A stretch of 64,000 nt of DNA from Luxibacter massiliensis (GCF_900604355.1 NZ_UWOE01000001.1:1116001-1180000); one strand, 5' to 3'; positions 1 to 8,773 are shown, counted from the first letter of the stretch. Program-made: numbers and translations. The notes: generated by a model from the letters alone, not told the origin.

Positions 1-1
1 C

Positions 2-658
2 AAGGAGGTTGAAGTAAAAGTGACCTTCCCAGAAGAGTATCAGGCAAAAGAGCTGGCTGGCAAGGACGCTGTATTTAAATGCACGGTCCATACAATCAAG
101 GCAAAAGAGCTTCCTAAGCTGGACGACGAATTTGCCTCCGAGGTATCTGAGCATGAGACGTTAGAGGAATATAAGGCAGAGATTAAGAAGAATATTAAAG
201 AGCGCAAAGAGCGCGAAGGGAAAGAGAAGAAAGAAGACCAGGCTGTAGATTTGGCAGTGGAGAATGCACAGATGGACATTCCTGAGGCTATGATCGATAT
301 GCAGGTGAAACAGATGGCTGATGATTTCACACGGAGGATTCAGCAGCAGGGGCTTTCTGTTGAACAGTATTACCAGTTCACAGGCATGACAGAGGAGAAG
401 ATGCTTGAAGAATTAAGGCCTCAGGCTGTGAAGCGTATTAAGACAAGGCTTGTCCTGGAGGCAGTGGTGAAGGCTGAGAACATCGAAGTATCAGAGGAGC
501 GCCTGGAAGAAGAACTGAAGAAGATGGCTGAGATGTACCAGATGGAAGTTGACAAGTTAAAAGAATTTATGGGTGAGAATGAGAAGAACCAGATGAAGAA
601 TGACATTGCCGTACAGGATGCAGTAACCTTTATTGCAGAGGCGGCAGAGGAGGTGTAG
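2..658 (+). CDS. tig: Trigger factor, C-terminal part (5' truncated by window edge)
   Basis: Trigger factor is the ribosome-associated chaperone and peptidyl-prolyl isomerase that meets nascent chains at the exit tunnel. The frame is open from base 2, so the start lies outside the window. The first residues (VTFPEEYQAKELAGKDAVFK) are the end of the FKBP-type PPIase domain; the rest is the charged, helical C-terminal chaperone domain, rich in Glu and Lys. The stop is at 656-658. It lies directly upstream of clpP and clpX, the usual Firmicutes order. The ribosome-binding N-terminal domain is not visible here. Identification is secure from the PPIase end plus synteny. Confidence 0.95.
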   Translation, partial: KEVEVKVTFPEEYQAKELAGKDAVFKCTVHTIKAKELPKLDDEFASEVSEHETLEEYKAEIKKNIKERKEREGKEKKEDQAVDLAVENAQMDIPEAMIDMQVKQMADDFTRRIQQQGLSVEQYYQFTGMTEEKMLEELRPQAVKRIKTRLVLEAVVKAENIEVSEERLEEELKKMAEMYQMEVDKLKEFMGENEKNQMKNDIAVQDAVTFIAEAAEEV

Positions 659-663
659 GCAGG

Positions 664-722
664 CTGCCGCTAGTGCCTGTCAAAGGGGGGATACCCGGTG
701 AGGCGCCGCCAAAGTGCGGCAG
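664..722 (+). other. Inverted repeat between tig and clpP
   Basis: A perfect 7-bp inverted repeat (CTGCCGC at 664-670, GCGGCAG at 716-722) encloses about 45 bases that themselves contain GC-rich half-palindromes. No T-run follows, so this is not a convincing intrinsic terminator. It could be an RNA processing or attenuation hairpin in the tig-clpP transcript. Function unknown. Confidence 0.3.
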
Positions 723-753
723 AATTAATGCGAGATAAGCAGGAGGGACATAA

Positions 754-1335
754 ATGAGTTTAGTACCTTACGTCATTGAACAGACGAGCCGTGGAGAACG
801 CTCCTACGACATTTATTCAAGATTATTAAAAGAGAGAATCATTTTCCTGGGGGAGGAAGTAAATGATGTGTCTGCCAGTGTGGTAGTCGCACAGCTTCTT
901 TTCCTGGAGGCGGATGATCCGGACAAAGATATTCAGCTGTATATTAACAGTCCAGGGGGATCTGTTACTGCCGGACTGGCAATCTATGACACAATGCAGT
1001 ATATCAAGTGTGATGTGTCTACCGTATGTATCGGCATGGCTGCCAGCATGGGCGCCTTCCTTCTGTCAGGAGGCAAGAAAGGCAAACGCTTTGCGCTGCC
1101 AAATGCGGAGATTATGATCCATCAGCCTTCAGGCGGGGCACAGGGCCAGGCTACGGAGATCCAGATTGCAGCAGAGCATATTCTGAGGATGCGCCGCAGG
1201 CTCAATGAGATGCTGGCCCAGAACACAGGGCAGAGCCTGGATGTCATCAAGGTAGATACAGAGAGGGACAATTTTATGTCCGCTGCAGAAGCAAAGGAAT
1301 ATGGATTAATAGATGAAGTGATTGCCAGTCATTAA
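754..1335 (+). CDS. clpP: ATP-dependent Clp protease proteolytic subunit ClpP
   Basis: ClpP is the serine peptidase of the ClpXP/ClpCP complexes, a tetradecameric barrel that degrades unfolded or tagged cytosolic proteins. At 193 residues it has the normal bacterial length. The nucleophile Ser98 sits in GMAASMGAF and the catalytic His123 in IMIHQPSGG; the Asp is expected in the following helix near TERDNF. The oxyanion/substrate strand NSPGGSVTAG is intact. An AGGAGG ribosome binding site about 8 bases upstream supports the ATG at 754. clpX follows 23 bases downstream, so the two are probably cotranscribed. Confidence 0.98.
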   Translation: MSLVPYVIEQTSRGERSYDIYSRLLKERIIFLGEEVNDVSASVVVAQLLFLEADDPDKDIQLYINSPGGSVTAGLAIYDTMQYIKCDVSTVCIGMAASMGAFLLSGGKKGKRFALPNAEIMIHQPSGGAQGQATEIQIAAEHILRMRRRLNEMLAQNTGQSLDVIKVDTERDNFMSAAEAKEYGLIDEVIASH

Positions 1336-1358
1336 TGGCAGTATGAGGTGAAAGTAGT

Positions 1359-2630
1359 ATGGCAGGAAAAGTAAGTGATGATACAGTGAGGTGTTCCTTC
1401 TGTAATAAGACACAGACACAGGTGCGCAAACTGATTGCAGGCCCAAACGGAGCATTTATCTGCGATGAATGTATTGATGTATGTGCAGAGATTATTGAAG
1501 AAGAATTCGAGTACGATGAAAGAAAAGGGTTTGAAGATATTAATCTGCTGACACCAGAGGAGATAAAAGCATTTCTGGATGAATATGTAATTGGCCAGGA
1601 AGAAGCCAAAAAAGTACTGTCTGTTGCTGTGTATAATCATTACAAGCGTATCATGGCTGAGCAGGATTTAGGCGTGGAGCTGCAGAAGAGCAACATATTG
1701 ATGCTCGGGCCTACAGGATGTGGCAAGACACTGCTTGCCCAGACACTGGCGAAAATATTGAATGTTCCTTTTGCCATCGCAGATGCCACTGCCCTGACAG
1801 AGGCAGGGTACGTGGGGGAGGATGTGGAGAACATCCTGCTGAAGGTGATACAGGCTGCGGACGGCGATATCGAGCGGGCGGAGCATGGCATCATTTATAT
1901 AGATGAAATTGATAAGATAACAAGAAAATCTGAAAACCCTTCCATTACCCGGGATGTATCCGGCGAGGGAGTACAGCAGGCGCTGCTTAAGATTATTGAG
2001 GGAACAGTCGCCTCCGTACCGCCTCAGGGGGGCAGGAAGCATCCCCATCAGGAACTGATCCAGATAGACACCACAAATATTCTGTTCATCTGCGGCGGGG
2101 CCTTTGAGGGTATTGATAAGCTTATTGAGACCAGGCTGGACAAGAAATCTATCGGGTTTAATGCTGAGATTGCGTCAAAGCATGAGGAGAATGTGGATGT
2201 ACTTCTGCACCAGGTTTTGCCCCAGGATCTAGTGAAGTTCGGGTTAATCCCTGAGCTGGTGGGACGTCTGCCAGTGACTGTCTCGCTGGATATGCTTGAT
2301 CGGGAGGCGCTGATCAGAATCCTGACAGAGCCAAAGAGTGCAATTGTGAAACAGTACCAAAAGCTGCTGGAGTTAGACGGGGTGAGGCTGGAATTTGACA
2401 GGGAAGCCCTTGATGCCATAGCAGAGACATCCCTTGCCAGAAAGACAGGGGCCAGAGGACTGCGGGCAATTATGGAAGATATTATGATGGATACGATGTT
2501 TAAGGTTCCGTCTGATGATACAATCAAAGGATGCCGGATAACAAAGGATGTAGTGAAAGGGACGGGAATACCATTGTATGAGTGCGATGGAAAAGAAAGA
2601 AGATCGTTTCTGACTTCAGAGAGTGCGTAA
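1359..2630 (+). CDS. clpX: ATP-dependent Clp protease ATPase subunit ClpX
   Basis: ClpX is the AAA+ unfoldase that recognises substrates and feeds them into ClpP. The 423-residue protein starts with a four-cysteine zinc-binding domain (CSFC ... CDEC, residues about 10-35) used for substrate and adaptor binding. The AAA+ module has Walker A GPTGCGKT (117-124), Walker B IIYIDEIDKI, the pore loop GYVGEDVE, and an arginine-finger and sensor-2 region near GARGLRAIMED. Length and order match the family. An intrinsic terminator follows within 10 bases, separating the tig-clpP-clpX unit from lon. Confidence 0.98.
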   Translation: MAGKVSDDTVRCSFCNKTQTQVRKLIAGPNGAFICDECIDVCAEIIEEEFEYDERKGFEDINLLTPEEIKAFLDEYVIGQEEAKKVLSVAVYNHYKRIMAEQDLGVELQKSNILMLGPTGCGKTLLAQTLAKILNVPFAIADATALTEAGYVGEDVENILLKVIQAADGDIERAEHGIIYIDEIDKITRKSENPSITRDVSGEGVQQALLKIIEGTVASVPPQGGRKHPHQELIQIDTTNILFICGGAFEGIDKLIETRLDKKSIGFNAEIASKHEENVDVLLHQVLPQDLVKFGLIPELVGRLPVTVSLDMLDREALIRILTEPKSAIVKQYQKLLELDGVRLEFDREALDAIAETSLARKTGARGLRAIMEDIMMDTMFKVPSDDTIKGCRITKDVVKGTGIPLYECDGKERRSFLTSESA

Positions 2631-2636
2631 TAGATT

Positions 2637-2680
2637 GGGGCGGGTGCAATGGATATAACCATGTATCCGCCCTTTCATTT
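2637..2680 (+). terminator. Intrinsic terminator after clpX
   Basis: GGGGCGG pairs with CCGCCC, and an inner ATGG/CCAT extends the stem; TTTCATTTTAT follows. It lies between clpX (stop 2630) and lon (start 2715), so lon probably has its own promoter or depends on read-through. Confidence 0.6.
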
Positions 2681-2714
2681 TATATAGAAATGGAAGGAAG
2701 GGAGGAGGATTAGA

Positions 2715-5066
2715 ATGGGCAGTGAAAGGAAAAGCTTTCCCATGGTTGCGCTGCGCGGCATGACCATTATGCCGGGGATGGTGGTTCATTTTGATGTGAG
2801 CCGGGGGCGGTCCATTGCGGCTATACAGGAGGCCATGGCGGAAGAACAGAAGATATTTATTGTGGCCCAGAAGGACATGGAGGTAGATGAGCCAAAGCAG
2901 GAGGATTTGTACAGAGTCGGCACGGTGGGCACGGTCAAACAGATTATCAAGCTGCCCAAGCATATCCTGCGGATTTTGATATCGGGCGAGGCAAGGGGCG
3001 TCCTCCAGGAAATTGAATATGAGGAGCCTTATCTTAGGGCCCAGGTAGAAGTCATTGACGACAAAGATATTGTGATCCCAGAGGACGTAAATGGCCAGGC
3101 TATGGAGAGAGGCCTGAAGGATATGTTTGTGGATTTTGCTTCCAAGAATGGCAAGCTGTCCAAAGAGTCAGTGGCCCAGATTTTGGAGATTAAGGATTTG
3201 AGGAAGCTGGTTGATGAGATTGCAGCTAATATCCCCCTATATTATACGGACCAGCAGGCAATCCTGGATGAGACAGATTTCTGGAAAAGATATGAGGCGC
3301 TGGCCTTCAAGCTGGTCAATGAAGCCCAGATTATGGATATCAAGGATGAGATCCAGATGAAGGTCAAAGAGCGTGTGGATAAGCATCAGAGGGAGTATAT
3401 ACTCAGGGAACAGCTAAAGCTGATCCGTGAAGAGCTGGGTGACGATACAACCCAGTCAGACGCAGAGGAGTTTGAGAAAGCTGCCCAGGCATTGAAAGCG
3501 CCCAAGGAAGTAAAGGAAAAATTGGGGAAGGAGATCAGGAGATTCAAAAGCTCATTGAACAGTCCGGCAGAGAGCGGAGTCATCAGAAATTATATTGAGA
3601 CGCTTTTGGAAATGCCCTGGAATAAATCTGTAAAAGACAGCAATAATATTGAGTATGCCCAAGAGATTTTAGATGCAGACCATTATGGCCTGGAACAGGT
3701 AAAAGAGAGAGTGCTGGAATTTCTGGCAGTCCGTTCCCTTACAAAGAAGGGGGAGAGTCCCATACTATGTCTTGTGGGGCCGCCGGGCACTGGAAAGACT
3801 TCGGTTGCAAAGTCTCTGGCCAGAGCATTAAAGAAACCCTATGTGAGGATTTCCCTGGGAGGCGTGAGGGATGAGGCCGAGATCAGGGGGCACAGAAAGA
3901 CTTATGTGGGGGCCATGCCCGGGCGAATTGCAAATGCCCTTAAGACGGCAGGAGTAAGAAACCCTGTGCTGCTCCTAGATGAGATTGATAAAGTGAGTAC
4001 AGATTATAAAGGGGACACATTTTCCGCGCTTCTGGAGGTACTGGACAGTGAGCAGAACCACAAATTCCGTGACCACTACCTGGAGGTGCCCCTGGACTTG
4101 TCTGAAGTATTATTTATTACAACGGCAAATACGCTGCAGACAATACCCCGCCCACTTTTAGACCGGATGGAGGTCATCGAGGTCAGCAGTTATACAGAGA
4201 ATGAGAAACTCCACATTGCCCAGGAACACATGATTCCCAAACAGCTTGATAAGCACGGCTTAAAACCAGGGCAGCTTTCTTTCAGCAGGCAGGCTATTTG
4301 GAAGATGGCACGTAATTATACAAAGGAAGCCGGCGTTCGGCAGCTGGAGAGAGAAATTGGAAATATTTGCCGGAAAGCTGCAAAAGAGATACTGACAACC
4401 GATAAGAAAAGGGTTACAATAACAGAAAAGAATCTTCACAAGTACCTGGGCAAAGAGAAGTATACCTATCAGATGGCGAATGTATCCGATGAGGTTGGGA
4501 TCGTGCGTGGACTTGCCTGGACAAGCGTAGGCGGGGACACGCTGCAGATTGAGGTCAATGTGATGCCCGGAAGCGGGGAAATCATGCTGACAGGGCAGCT
4601 CGGCGATGTAATGAAGGAGTCTGCAAGGACAGGCATCAGCTATATCCGTTCAGTGAGCCGGGAATATGAGATTGAGGAAGATTTTTTTGAAAAGAATGAT
4701 ATCCATGTCCATATCCCGGAAGGGGCCGTGCCAAAGGACGGCCCGTCTGCAGGCATCACAATGGCCACGGCCATGATATCAGCCATCACAGGGCAAAAAG
4801 CCAGGGCAGATCTGGCCATGACAGGGGAAGTGACGCTGCGCGGCAGGGTGCTGCCCATAGGAGGCCTCAAGGAAAAGCTGCTGGCGGCTAAAAACGCAGG
4901 GATTAAGACAGTGCTGGTCCCCAAAGAGAATGAGGCCGACGTGGCCGAAATCTCCCAGGAGATTACAAGGGGACTGGATATCAGGCCGGTGGAAAGCATG
5001 GAACAGGTATTAAAAGCAGCGCTGCTTTATAAAGCAGATGGGAAAGAGAAACAGACAGGAGAATAG
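2715..5066 (+). CDS. lon: ATP-dependent protease Lon
   Basis: Lon is a homohexameric AAA+ serine protease that degrades damaged and short-lived regulatory proteins in the cytosol. The 783-residue protein has the full bacterial LonA plan: an N-terminal substrate-binding domain (about 1-200), a helical linker, an AAA+ module with Walker A GPPGTGKT (355-362) and Walker B LLLDEIDK, and a C-terminal peptidase domain with catalytic Ser678 in PKDGPSAGIT and a Lys further on. The ribosome binding site is GGGAGGAGG before the ATG. The stop is 2 bases before the ysxC start, so the genes are translationally close. Confidence 0.98.
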   Translation: MGSERKSFPMVALRGMTIMPGMVVHFDVSRGRSIAAIQEAMAEEQKIFIVAQKDMEVDEPKQEDLYRVGTVGTVKQIIKLPKHILRILISGEARGVLQEIEYEEPYLRAQVEVIDDKDIVIPEDVNGQAMERGLKDMFVDFASKNGKLSKESVAQILEIKDLRKLVDEIAANIPLYYTDQQAILDETDFWKRYEALAFKLVNEAQIMDIKDEIQMKVKERVDKHQREYILREQLKLIREELGDDTTQSDAEEFEKAAQALKAPKEVKEKLGKEIRRFKSSLNSPAESGVIRNYIETLLEMPWNKSVKDSNNIEYAQEILDADHYGLEQVKERVLEFLAVRSLTKKGESPILCLVGPPGTGKTSVAKSLARALKKPYVRISLGGVRDEAEIRGHRKTYVGAMPGRIANALKTAGVRNPVLLLDEIDKVSTDYKGDTFSALLEVLDSEQNHKFRDHYLEVPLDLSEVLFITTANTLQTIPRPLLDRMEVIEVSSYTENEKLHIAQEHMIPKQLDKHGLKPGQLSFSRQAIWKMARNYTKEAGVRQLEREIGNICRKAAKEILTTDKKRVTITEKNLHKYLGKEKYTYQMANVSDEVGIVRGLAWTSVGGDTLQIEVNVMPGSGEIMLTGQLGDVMKESARTGISYIRSVSREYEIEEDFFEKNDIHVHIPEGAVPKDGPSAGITMATAMISAITGQKARADLAMTGEVTLRGRVLPIGGLKEKLLAAKNAGIKTVLVPKENEADVAEISQEITRGLDIRPVESMEQVLKAALLYKADGKEKQTGE

Positions 5067-5068
5067 GT

Positions 5069-5671
5069 ATGGTAATCAAAAATGTCAATTTAGAGACAGT
5101 CTGTGGAATTACAAGCGTCCTGCCGGACAATGATAAACCGGAAATTGCCTTTGCCGGCAAATCCAATGTGGGAAAGTCTTCATTGATCAACGCCCTGATG
5201 AACCGGAAATCCTATGCCAGGATTTCGGCTGCCCCGGGCAAGACGCAGACGATAAATTATTATAATATAAATGAGGAACTGTATCTTGTGGACCTGCCTG
5301 GCTATGGGTATGCAAGGGTGTCGGAGAAGGAGAAAGAGCAGTGGGGGAAGATGGTAGAACGGTATCTCCACAGTTCCAAACAGCTTAAGGCTGTATTCCT
5401 GCTTATTGATATACGCCATGACCCTTCTGCCAATGATAAAGTAATGTACCAGTGGATTTTGAGCCAAGGGTACCGTCCCGTGATCATTGCGACTAAGTCA
5501 GACAAACTGAAACGGAGCCAGATTCAGAAACATGTGAAGATGGTGAGTGAGGGACTGGGACTGGCGCCGGGGACAAAACTGATTCCTTTTTCTTCTGTCA
5601 CGAAGCAGGGGCGGGAGGATATATGGCAGTTTATAGAGGAAGAGTATTTAGACAGAACAGAGGTGGAATAG
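5069..5671 (+). CDS. ysxC: Ribosome biogenesis GTPase YsxC/EngB
   Basis: EngB-type GTPases act late in 50S subunit assembly. In 200 residues it has the G1 P-loop GKSNVGKSS, the G3 DLPGYG and the G4 TKSDKL, in the right order and spacing for a TRAFAC GTPase with no extra domain. It starts 2 bases after lon. The lon-ysxC pair is conserved across Firmicutes, which makes the assignment very likely correct. Confidence 0.96.
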   Translation: MVIKNVNLETVCGITSVLPDNDKPEIAFAGKSNVGKSSLINALMNRKSYARISAAPGKTQTINYYNINEELYLVDLPGYGYARVSEKEKEQWGKMVERYLHSSKQLKAVFLLIDIRHDPSANDKVMYQWILSQGYRPVIIATKSDKLKRSQIQKHVKMVSEGLGLAPGTKLIPFSSVTKQGREDIWQFIEEEYLDRTEVE

Positions 5672-5672
5672 T

Positions 5673-6815
5673 ATGGAGAACAGGCGGCCCTACTGGCAGG
5701 TTGCTGTAAGCCTTATTTTCAGCCTTGCGGCCACAGCCGCGTTTGTCATAATCGGAGTGAAGGCAATCGGGTATCTGATGCCCTTTGTGGTGGGATGGAT
5801 TATTTCAGCCATTGCCACTCCGCTGGTAAACTGGCTTGAAAAGAGACTGAAGATCGTAAAAAAGCTGGGTTCGGCTTTGATTGTAATCGTCGTGCTCGGA
5901 CTGATTGTGCTGGCCTTGTATGTGACTGTGACCAGGATATCAGAGGAAGTGGGGGATTTAGTGAAAAATTTCCCTGAATTGTATGCACAGTTGGAGGACG
6001 GGCTCAGGCAGATAGGAAGTACCCTGTCAGGGGCATTCTCAAGGCTGCCCGAGGCAGTACAAAATGGCTGGAATGCCCTTGTGAAAAACCTGGATCAGTC
6101 TGCAGGCGACATGGTATCCAGAATCAGCCAGCCCACAGTCACCGCAGCGGGAAATTTTGCAAAGAAGCTGCCGTCATACTTGATTTCTTTTATTGTGGCC
6201 CTTATGTCTGCATATTTTTTTACGGTGCAGAGGGAAGAGGTAATCCAGTGGCTGAAAAAGGTCTCGCCGCCGTCAGTTGAGAAGCGGATGAGCCTGGTGA
6301 TGGATAACTTAAGATATGCCGTGGGAGGCTATTTTAAGGCACAGTTTAAAATTATGGCGGTTGTCTTTCTCATTCTTTTTGTAGGATTTATTGTACTTGG
6401 CGTACATTATTCTGCATTGATTGCCTTTTTAATCGCCTTTTTGGATTTCCTTCCTTTCTTTGGGACAGGCACGGCCATGATACCATGGGCCTTATATAAG
6501 TTTTTGATGGGGGACTATAAGCTGGCTGTTGCGCTTGCTATTATCTATGTGGTGACACAGCTTGTCAGACAGCTCCTCCAACCTAAACTGGTGGGTGACA
6601 GTATGGGGATGAATCCTCTGGTGACGCTGCTGCTGCTTTATATAGGCTACAGAGTAAGCAGTGTGCTGGGGATGATCTTGGCAGTGCCCATTGGCATGGT
6701 CCTGATCAATATGTGCCAGGCAGGCGCATTTGACTATATCCTGGATGATGTCCGTATCCTGGTGGAAGGCATACTGGGACTTAGGGATGGACAGGATGGA
6801 AAGAAGGACGGCTAA
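5673..6815 (+). CDS. AI-2E family / YtvI-like integral membrane protein
   Basis: This 380-residue protein has about eight hydrophobic segments: two near the N terminus (about 10-50), one near 65-90, and a dense C-terminal group from about 170 onward, with a soluble amphipathic stretch around 95-160. This is the profile of the AI-2E/PerM/YtvI family. The C-terminal motifs FLDFLPFFGTG and a QLVRQLLQPKLVG stretch are typical. In Bacillus, YtvI is linked to sporulation; other members are exporters or Na+/H+ antiporters, so the substrate is not assignable. It starts 1 base after ysxC. Confidence 0.85.
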   Translation: MENRRPYWQVAVSLIFSLAATAAFVIIGVKAIGYLMPFVVGWIISAIATPLVNWLEKRLKIVKKLGSALIVIVVLGLIVLALYVTVTRISEEVGDLVKNFPELYAQLEDGLRQIGSTLSGAFSRLPEAVQNGWNALVKNLDQSAGDMVSRISQPTVTAAGNFAKKLPSYLISFIVALMSAYFFTVQREEVIQWLKKVSPPSVEKRMSLVMDNLRYAVGGYFKAQFKIMAVVFLILFVGFIVLGVHYSALIAFLIAFLDFLPFFGTGTAMIPWALYKFLMGDYKLAVALAIIYVVTQLVRQLLQPKLVGDSMGMNPLVTLLLLYIGYRVSSVLGMILAVPIGMVLINMCQAGAFDYILDDVRILVEGILGLRDGQDGKKDG

Positions 6816-6964
6816 AGCGTGTTTGAAAATTGCTTTTTTGGATGACTTGTACTGGGAATATCATCCTGGGTGTATATGGCAGAAGCTTGGGATCCGCTAT
6901 ACTAAAATGTCAGGGCCGCCGGCAGGGACATCTTAAAAATAAAGTCTATAAGAATATCCGGGTA

Positions 6965-7000
6965 CACCTCCTCATATGCTTTTTATGGGGAGGTGATTTT
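6965..7000 (+). promoter_or_regulatory. Hairpin that sequesters a Shine-Dalgarno and may terminate
   Basis: CACCTCCTCATA (6965-6976) pairs with TATGGGGAGGTG (6984-6995) to form a 12-bp stem with one G-U pair and a 7-base loop. The 3' arm is the only Shine-Dalgarno sequence for the next gene (GGGGAGGTG), and a T-rich tract (ATTTTATTATTT) follows. The hairpin could therefore act as an intrinsic terminator for the upstream operon and as a translational block for the downstream gene. The pairing is seen directly; the function is inferred. Confidence 0.6.
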
Positions 7001-8119
7001 ATTATTTATGTTGTAAACAGTGGGGATACGCTGTTTTCTATTGCAGAAAAGACAGGTGTGCCGGTCTGGAAGATCGTCTATGATAACCAGCTTGCAGATC
7101 GGGAACAGCTGGCGGTGGGGCAGGCGCTTCTGCTCCTGCAGCCTGGGGAATCGGGCAGTATGAGAGGGGATATGTATGTCCTGGGATATGCATATCCTTT
7201 TATTGAGCCTTATATACTTGAACAGGCCCTGGGGGCCCTGGATGAGCTTTTAGTATTTTCCTATGGGTTTACTTTTGAAGGCGAACTTGTGCCTCCGTCC
7301 ACAGATGACCTCTGGCTGATTGAGTCTGCCTGGGAAAATAATGTTCTGCCTATGCTCGTACTGACCCCTTTTTCAGGAGGGGCCTTTAATAACCAGCTGG
7401 TAAAGGTACTCACGGAGAATACCGAAATCCAGGACAGGGTCATCATGAATCTTCTGGCTGCAGTAGAGGACAGAGGATATGCGGGCGTGAGCATTGATTT
7501 TGAATATATATTGCCTGAGAATAAAGATTCCTTTGCTGTATTTACGGGCAGGTTAAAAGAGGCCCTGCACGCAGAAGGATACCGGCTTTCTGTGGCCCTT
7601 GCCCCAAAAACGTCCAGGGAGCAGGAGGGGATCCTGTATCAGGGGATGGATTATGCCAGACTGGGGGAAAATACAGATTACGCTATATTGATGACGTATG
7701 AATGGGGATATACTTATGGGCCTCCCATGGCCGTGGCCCCGCTTAATAAGGTGAGGCAGGTGGTGGAATTTGCCGTAGGGCAGATACCTCCTGCAAAGCT
7801 GCTTATGGGAATACCTAACTATGCCTATGACTGGCCTCTCCCTTATGAGAAGGGGATTACAAAGGCAAGAACAATAGGCAATGTGGAGGCTGCCAGGCTG
7901 GCGGCTGAGAATGGGGCCAGGATTGCATTTGACGGGACGGCTATGTGCCCCCATTTCTTGTATGCCAAGGATGGCGTATCCCATCAGGTATGGTACGAAG
8001 ATCCCAGGAGTATTGAAGCGAAACTGAACCTGGCAAAGGAATATGGCTTAAAGGGAGTGGGGTATTGGAATTTGATGCGTCCTTTCCGGGCAAACTGGCT
8101 GATGCTGGATAGGCAGTAG
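7001..8119 (+). CDS. LysM-domain glycoside hydrolase family 18 protein (SleL/YaaH/YdhD-like)
   Basis: This protein probably hydrolyses peptidoglycan, perhaps spore cortex. An N-terminal LysM module (YVVNSGDTLFSIAEKTGVPV) is followed by a GH18 TIM barrel. The catalytic signature GVSIDFEYI carries the DxxE glutamate, and the barrel ends with GVGYWNLMRPF. No ATG, GTG or TTG lies near the LysM start. The strong GGGGAGGTG (6987-6995) is followed after 5 bases by ATT at 7001, giving M-I-Y-V-V-N, so I place initiation at an AUU codon. In-frame candidates upstream (6830, 6842) lack a Shine-Dalgarno and would add a non-homologous leader. The frame is otherwise intact for about 372 residues. No signal peptide is seen, as in SleL-type spore proteins. 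Confidence 0.8.
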   Translation: MIYVVNSGDTLFSIAEKTGVPVWKIVYDNQLADREQLAVGQALLLLQPGESGSMRGDMYVLGYAYPFIEPYILEQALGALDELLVFSYGFTFEGELVPPSTDDLWLIESAWENNVLPMLVLTPFSGGAFNNQLVKVLTENTEIQDRVIMNLLAAVEDRGYAGVSIDFEYILPENKDSFAVFTGRLKEALHAEGYRLSVALAPKTSREQEGILYQGMDYARLGENTDYAILMTYEWGYTYGPPMAVAPLNKVRQVVEFAVGQIPPAKLLMGIPNYAYDWPLPYEKGITKARTIGNVEAARLAAENGARIAFDGTAMCPHFLYAKDGVSHQVWYEDPRSIEAKLNLAKEYGLKGVGYWNLMRPFRANWLMLDRQ

Positions 8120-8171
8120 AATGGAACCTTTTGTATATCTGTGCATATACTGGGCAGAGGAGGATGATGTT

Positions 8172-8660
8172 ATGGTAGAAAAATTAAATGGGATGCCCGA
8201 GGCATACGCAGAAATCCACGGCTCAGAGAAATACCCGGAAATACATGGGAGAGTGTACTTTTTTGAGGTTCATGGGGGAACAATTGTGATGGCAGAGATC
8301 TATGGGCTGCCTGATATGGAAAAACAGGATATGGGTGAGTTTTTTGCTTTCCACATCCATGAAGGAGAAACATGTACAGGGAACGCACAGGATCCATTTG
8401 CCGATGCGGGGATGCATTTTAATCCAGGGCATACGGAGCACCCGGACCATGCGGGGGATCTGCCGCCTCTTCTCTCTACCAAAGGCGCGGCATGGAGCTC
8501 AGTTTATACAGGGCGGTTTTATCCAGAGGACATAATTGGCAGGACAGCTGTGATACACAGCCATCCAGACGATTTTAAGACCCAGCCTTCCGGGGGCAGT
8601 GGAGAAAAAATCGCCTGTGGTGAAATAAAAGAGTGGATGATCCAGCCCAGGGAAAGGTAA
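8172..8660 (+). CDS. Cu/Zn-type superoxide dismutase family protein, no signal peptide
   Basis: This is a 162-residue SodC-fold protein. Metal-ligand motifs are present: HIH at residues 61-63 (FHIHEG), then AGMHFNPGHTEH and HAGDLPPL for the bridging and zinc ligands, then VIHSHPDD. The disulfide pair is Cys68 (GETCTG) and the Cys of KIACGEI near the C terminus. The usual active-site Arg of the GGR-ACG motif is Lys here (GSGEKIACG). The ATG at 8172 is preceded by AGGAGG at 8158-8163, so it is preferred over 8121. Unlike most bacterial SodC it has no export signal. Whether it is an active dismutase is unproven. Confidence 0.8.
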   Translation: MVEKLNGMPEAYAEIHGSEKYPEIHGRVYFFEVHGGTIVMAEIYGLPDMEKQDMGEFFAFHIHEGETCTGNAQDPFADAGMHFNPGHTEHPDHAGDLPPLLSTKGAAWSSVYTGRFYPEDIIGRTAVIHSHPDDFKTQPSGGSGEKIACGEIKEWMIQPRER

Positions 8661-8736
8661 GAGGAAGGAAACTGAGAGCATACAAGAGATATGTACATGA
8701 AATGCCGGGGAAATAAAGAGAATACCCGGACAGACC

Positions 8737-8769
8737 AGCGTGCAGGCCTAAAAGAGAGGCCTGCACGCT
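8737..8769. terminator. Perfect 13-bp hairpin after the SOD gene
   Basis: AGCGTGCAGGCCT (8737-8749) and its exact complement (8757-8769) enclose a 7-base loop. There is no T-run on either side, so termination would be weak or Rho-assisted. It may instead be a boundary palindrome next to the structured repeat that begins 5 bases later. Confidence 0.45.
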
Positions 8770-8773
8770 GTGT

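Noticed and set aside
6830..7000. N-terminal extension of the LysM-GH18 protein from TTG 6830 or ATG 6842
   Set aside because: It has no Shine-Dalgarno, the encoded sequence is not like a signal peptide or LysM, and it passes through the hairpin and the strong ribosome binding site at 6987.
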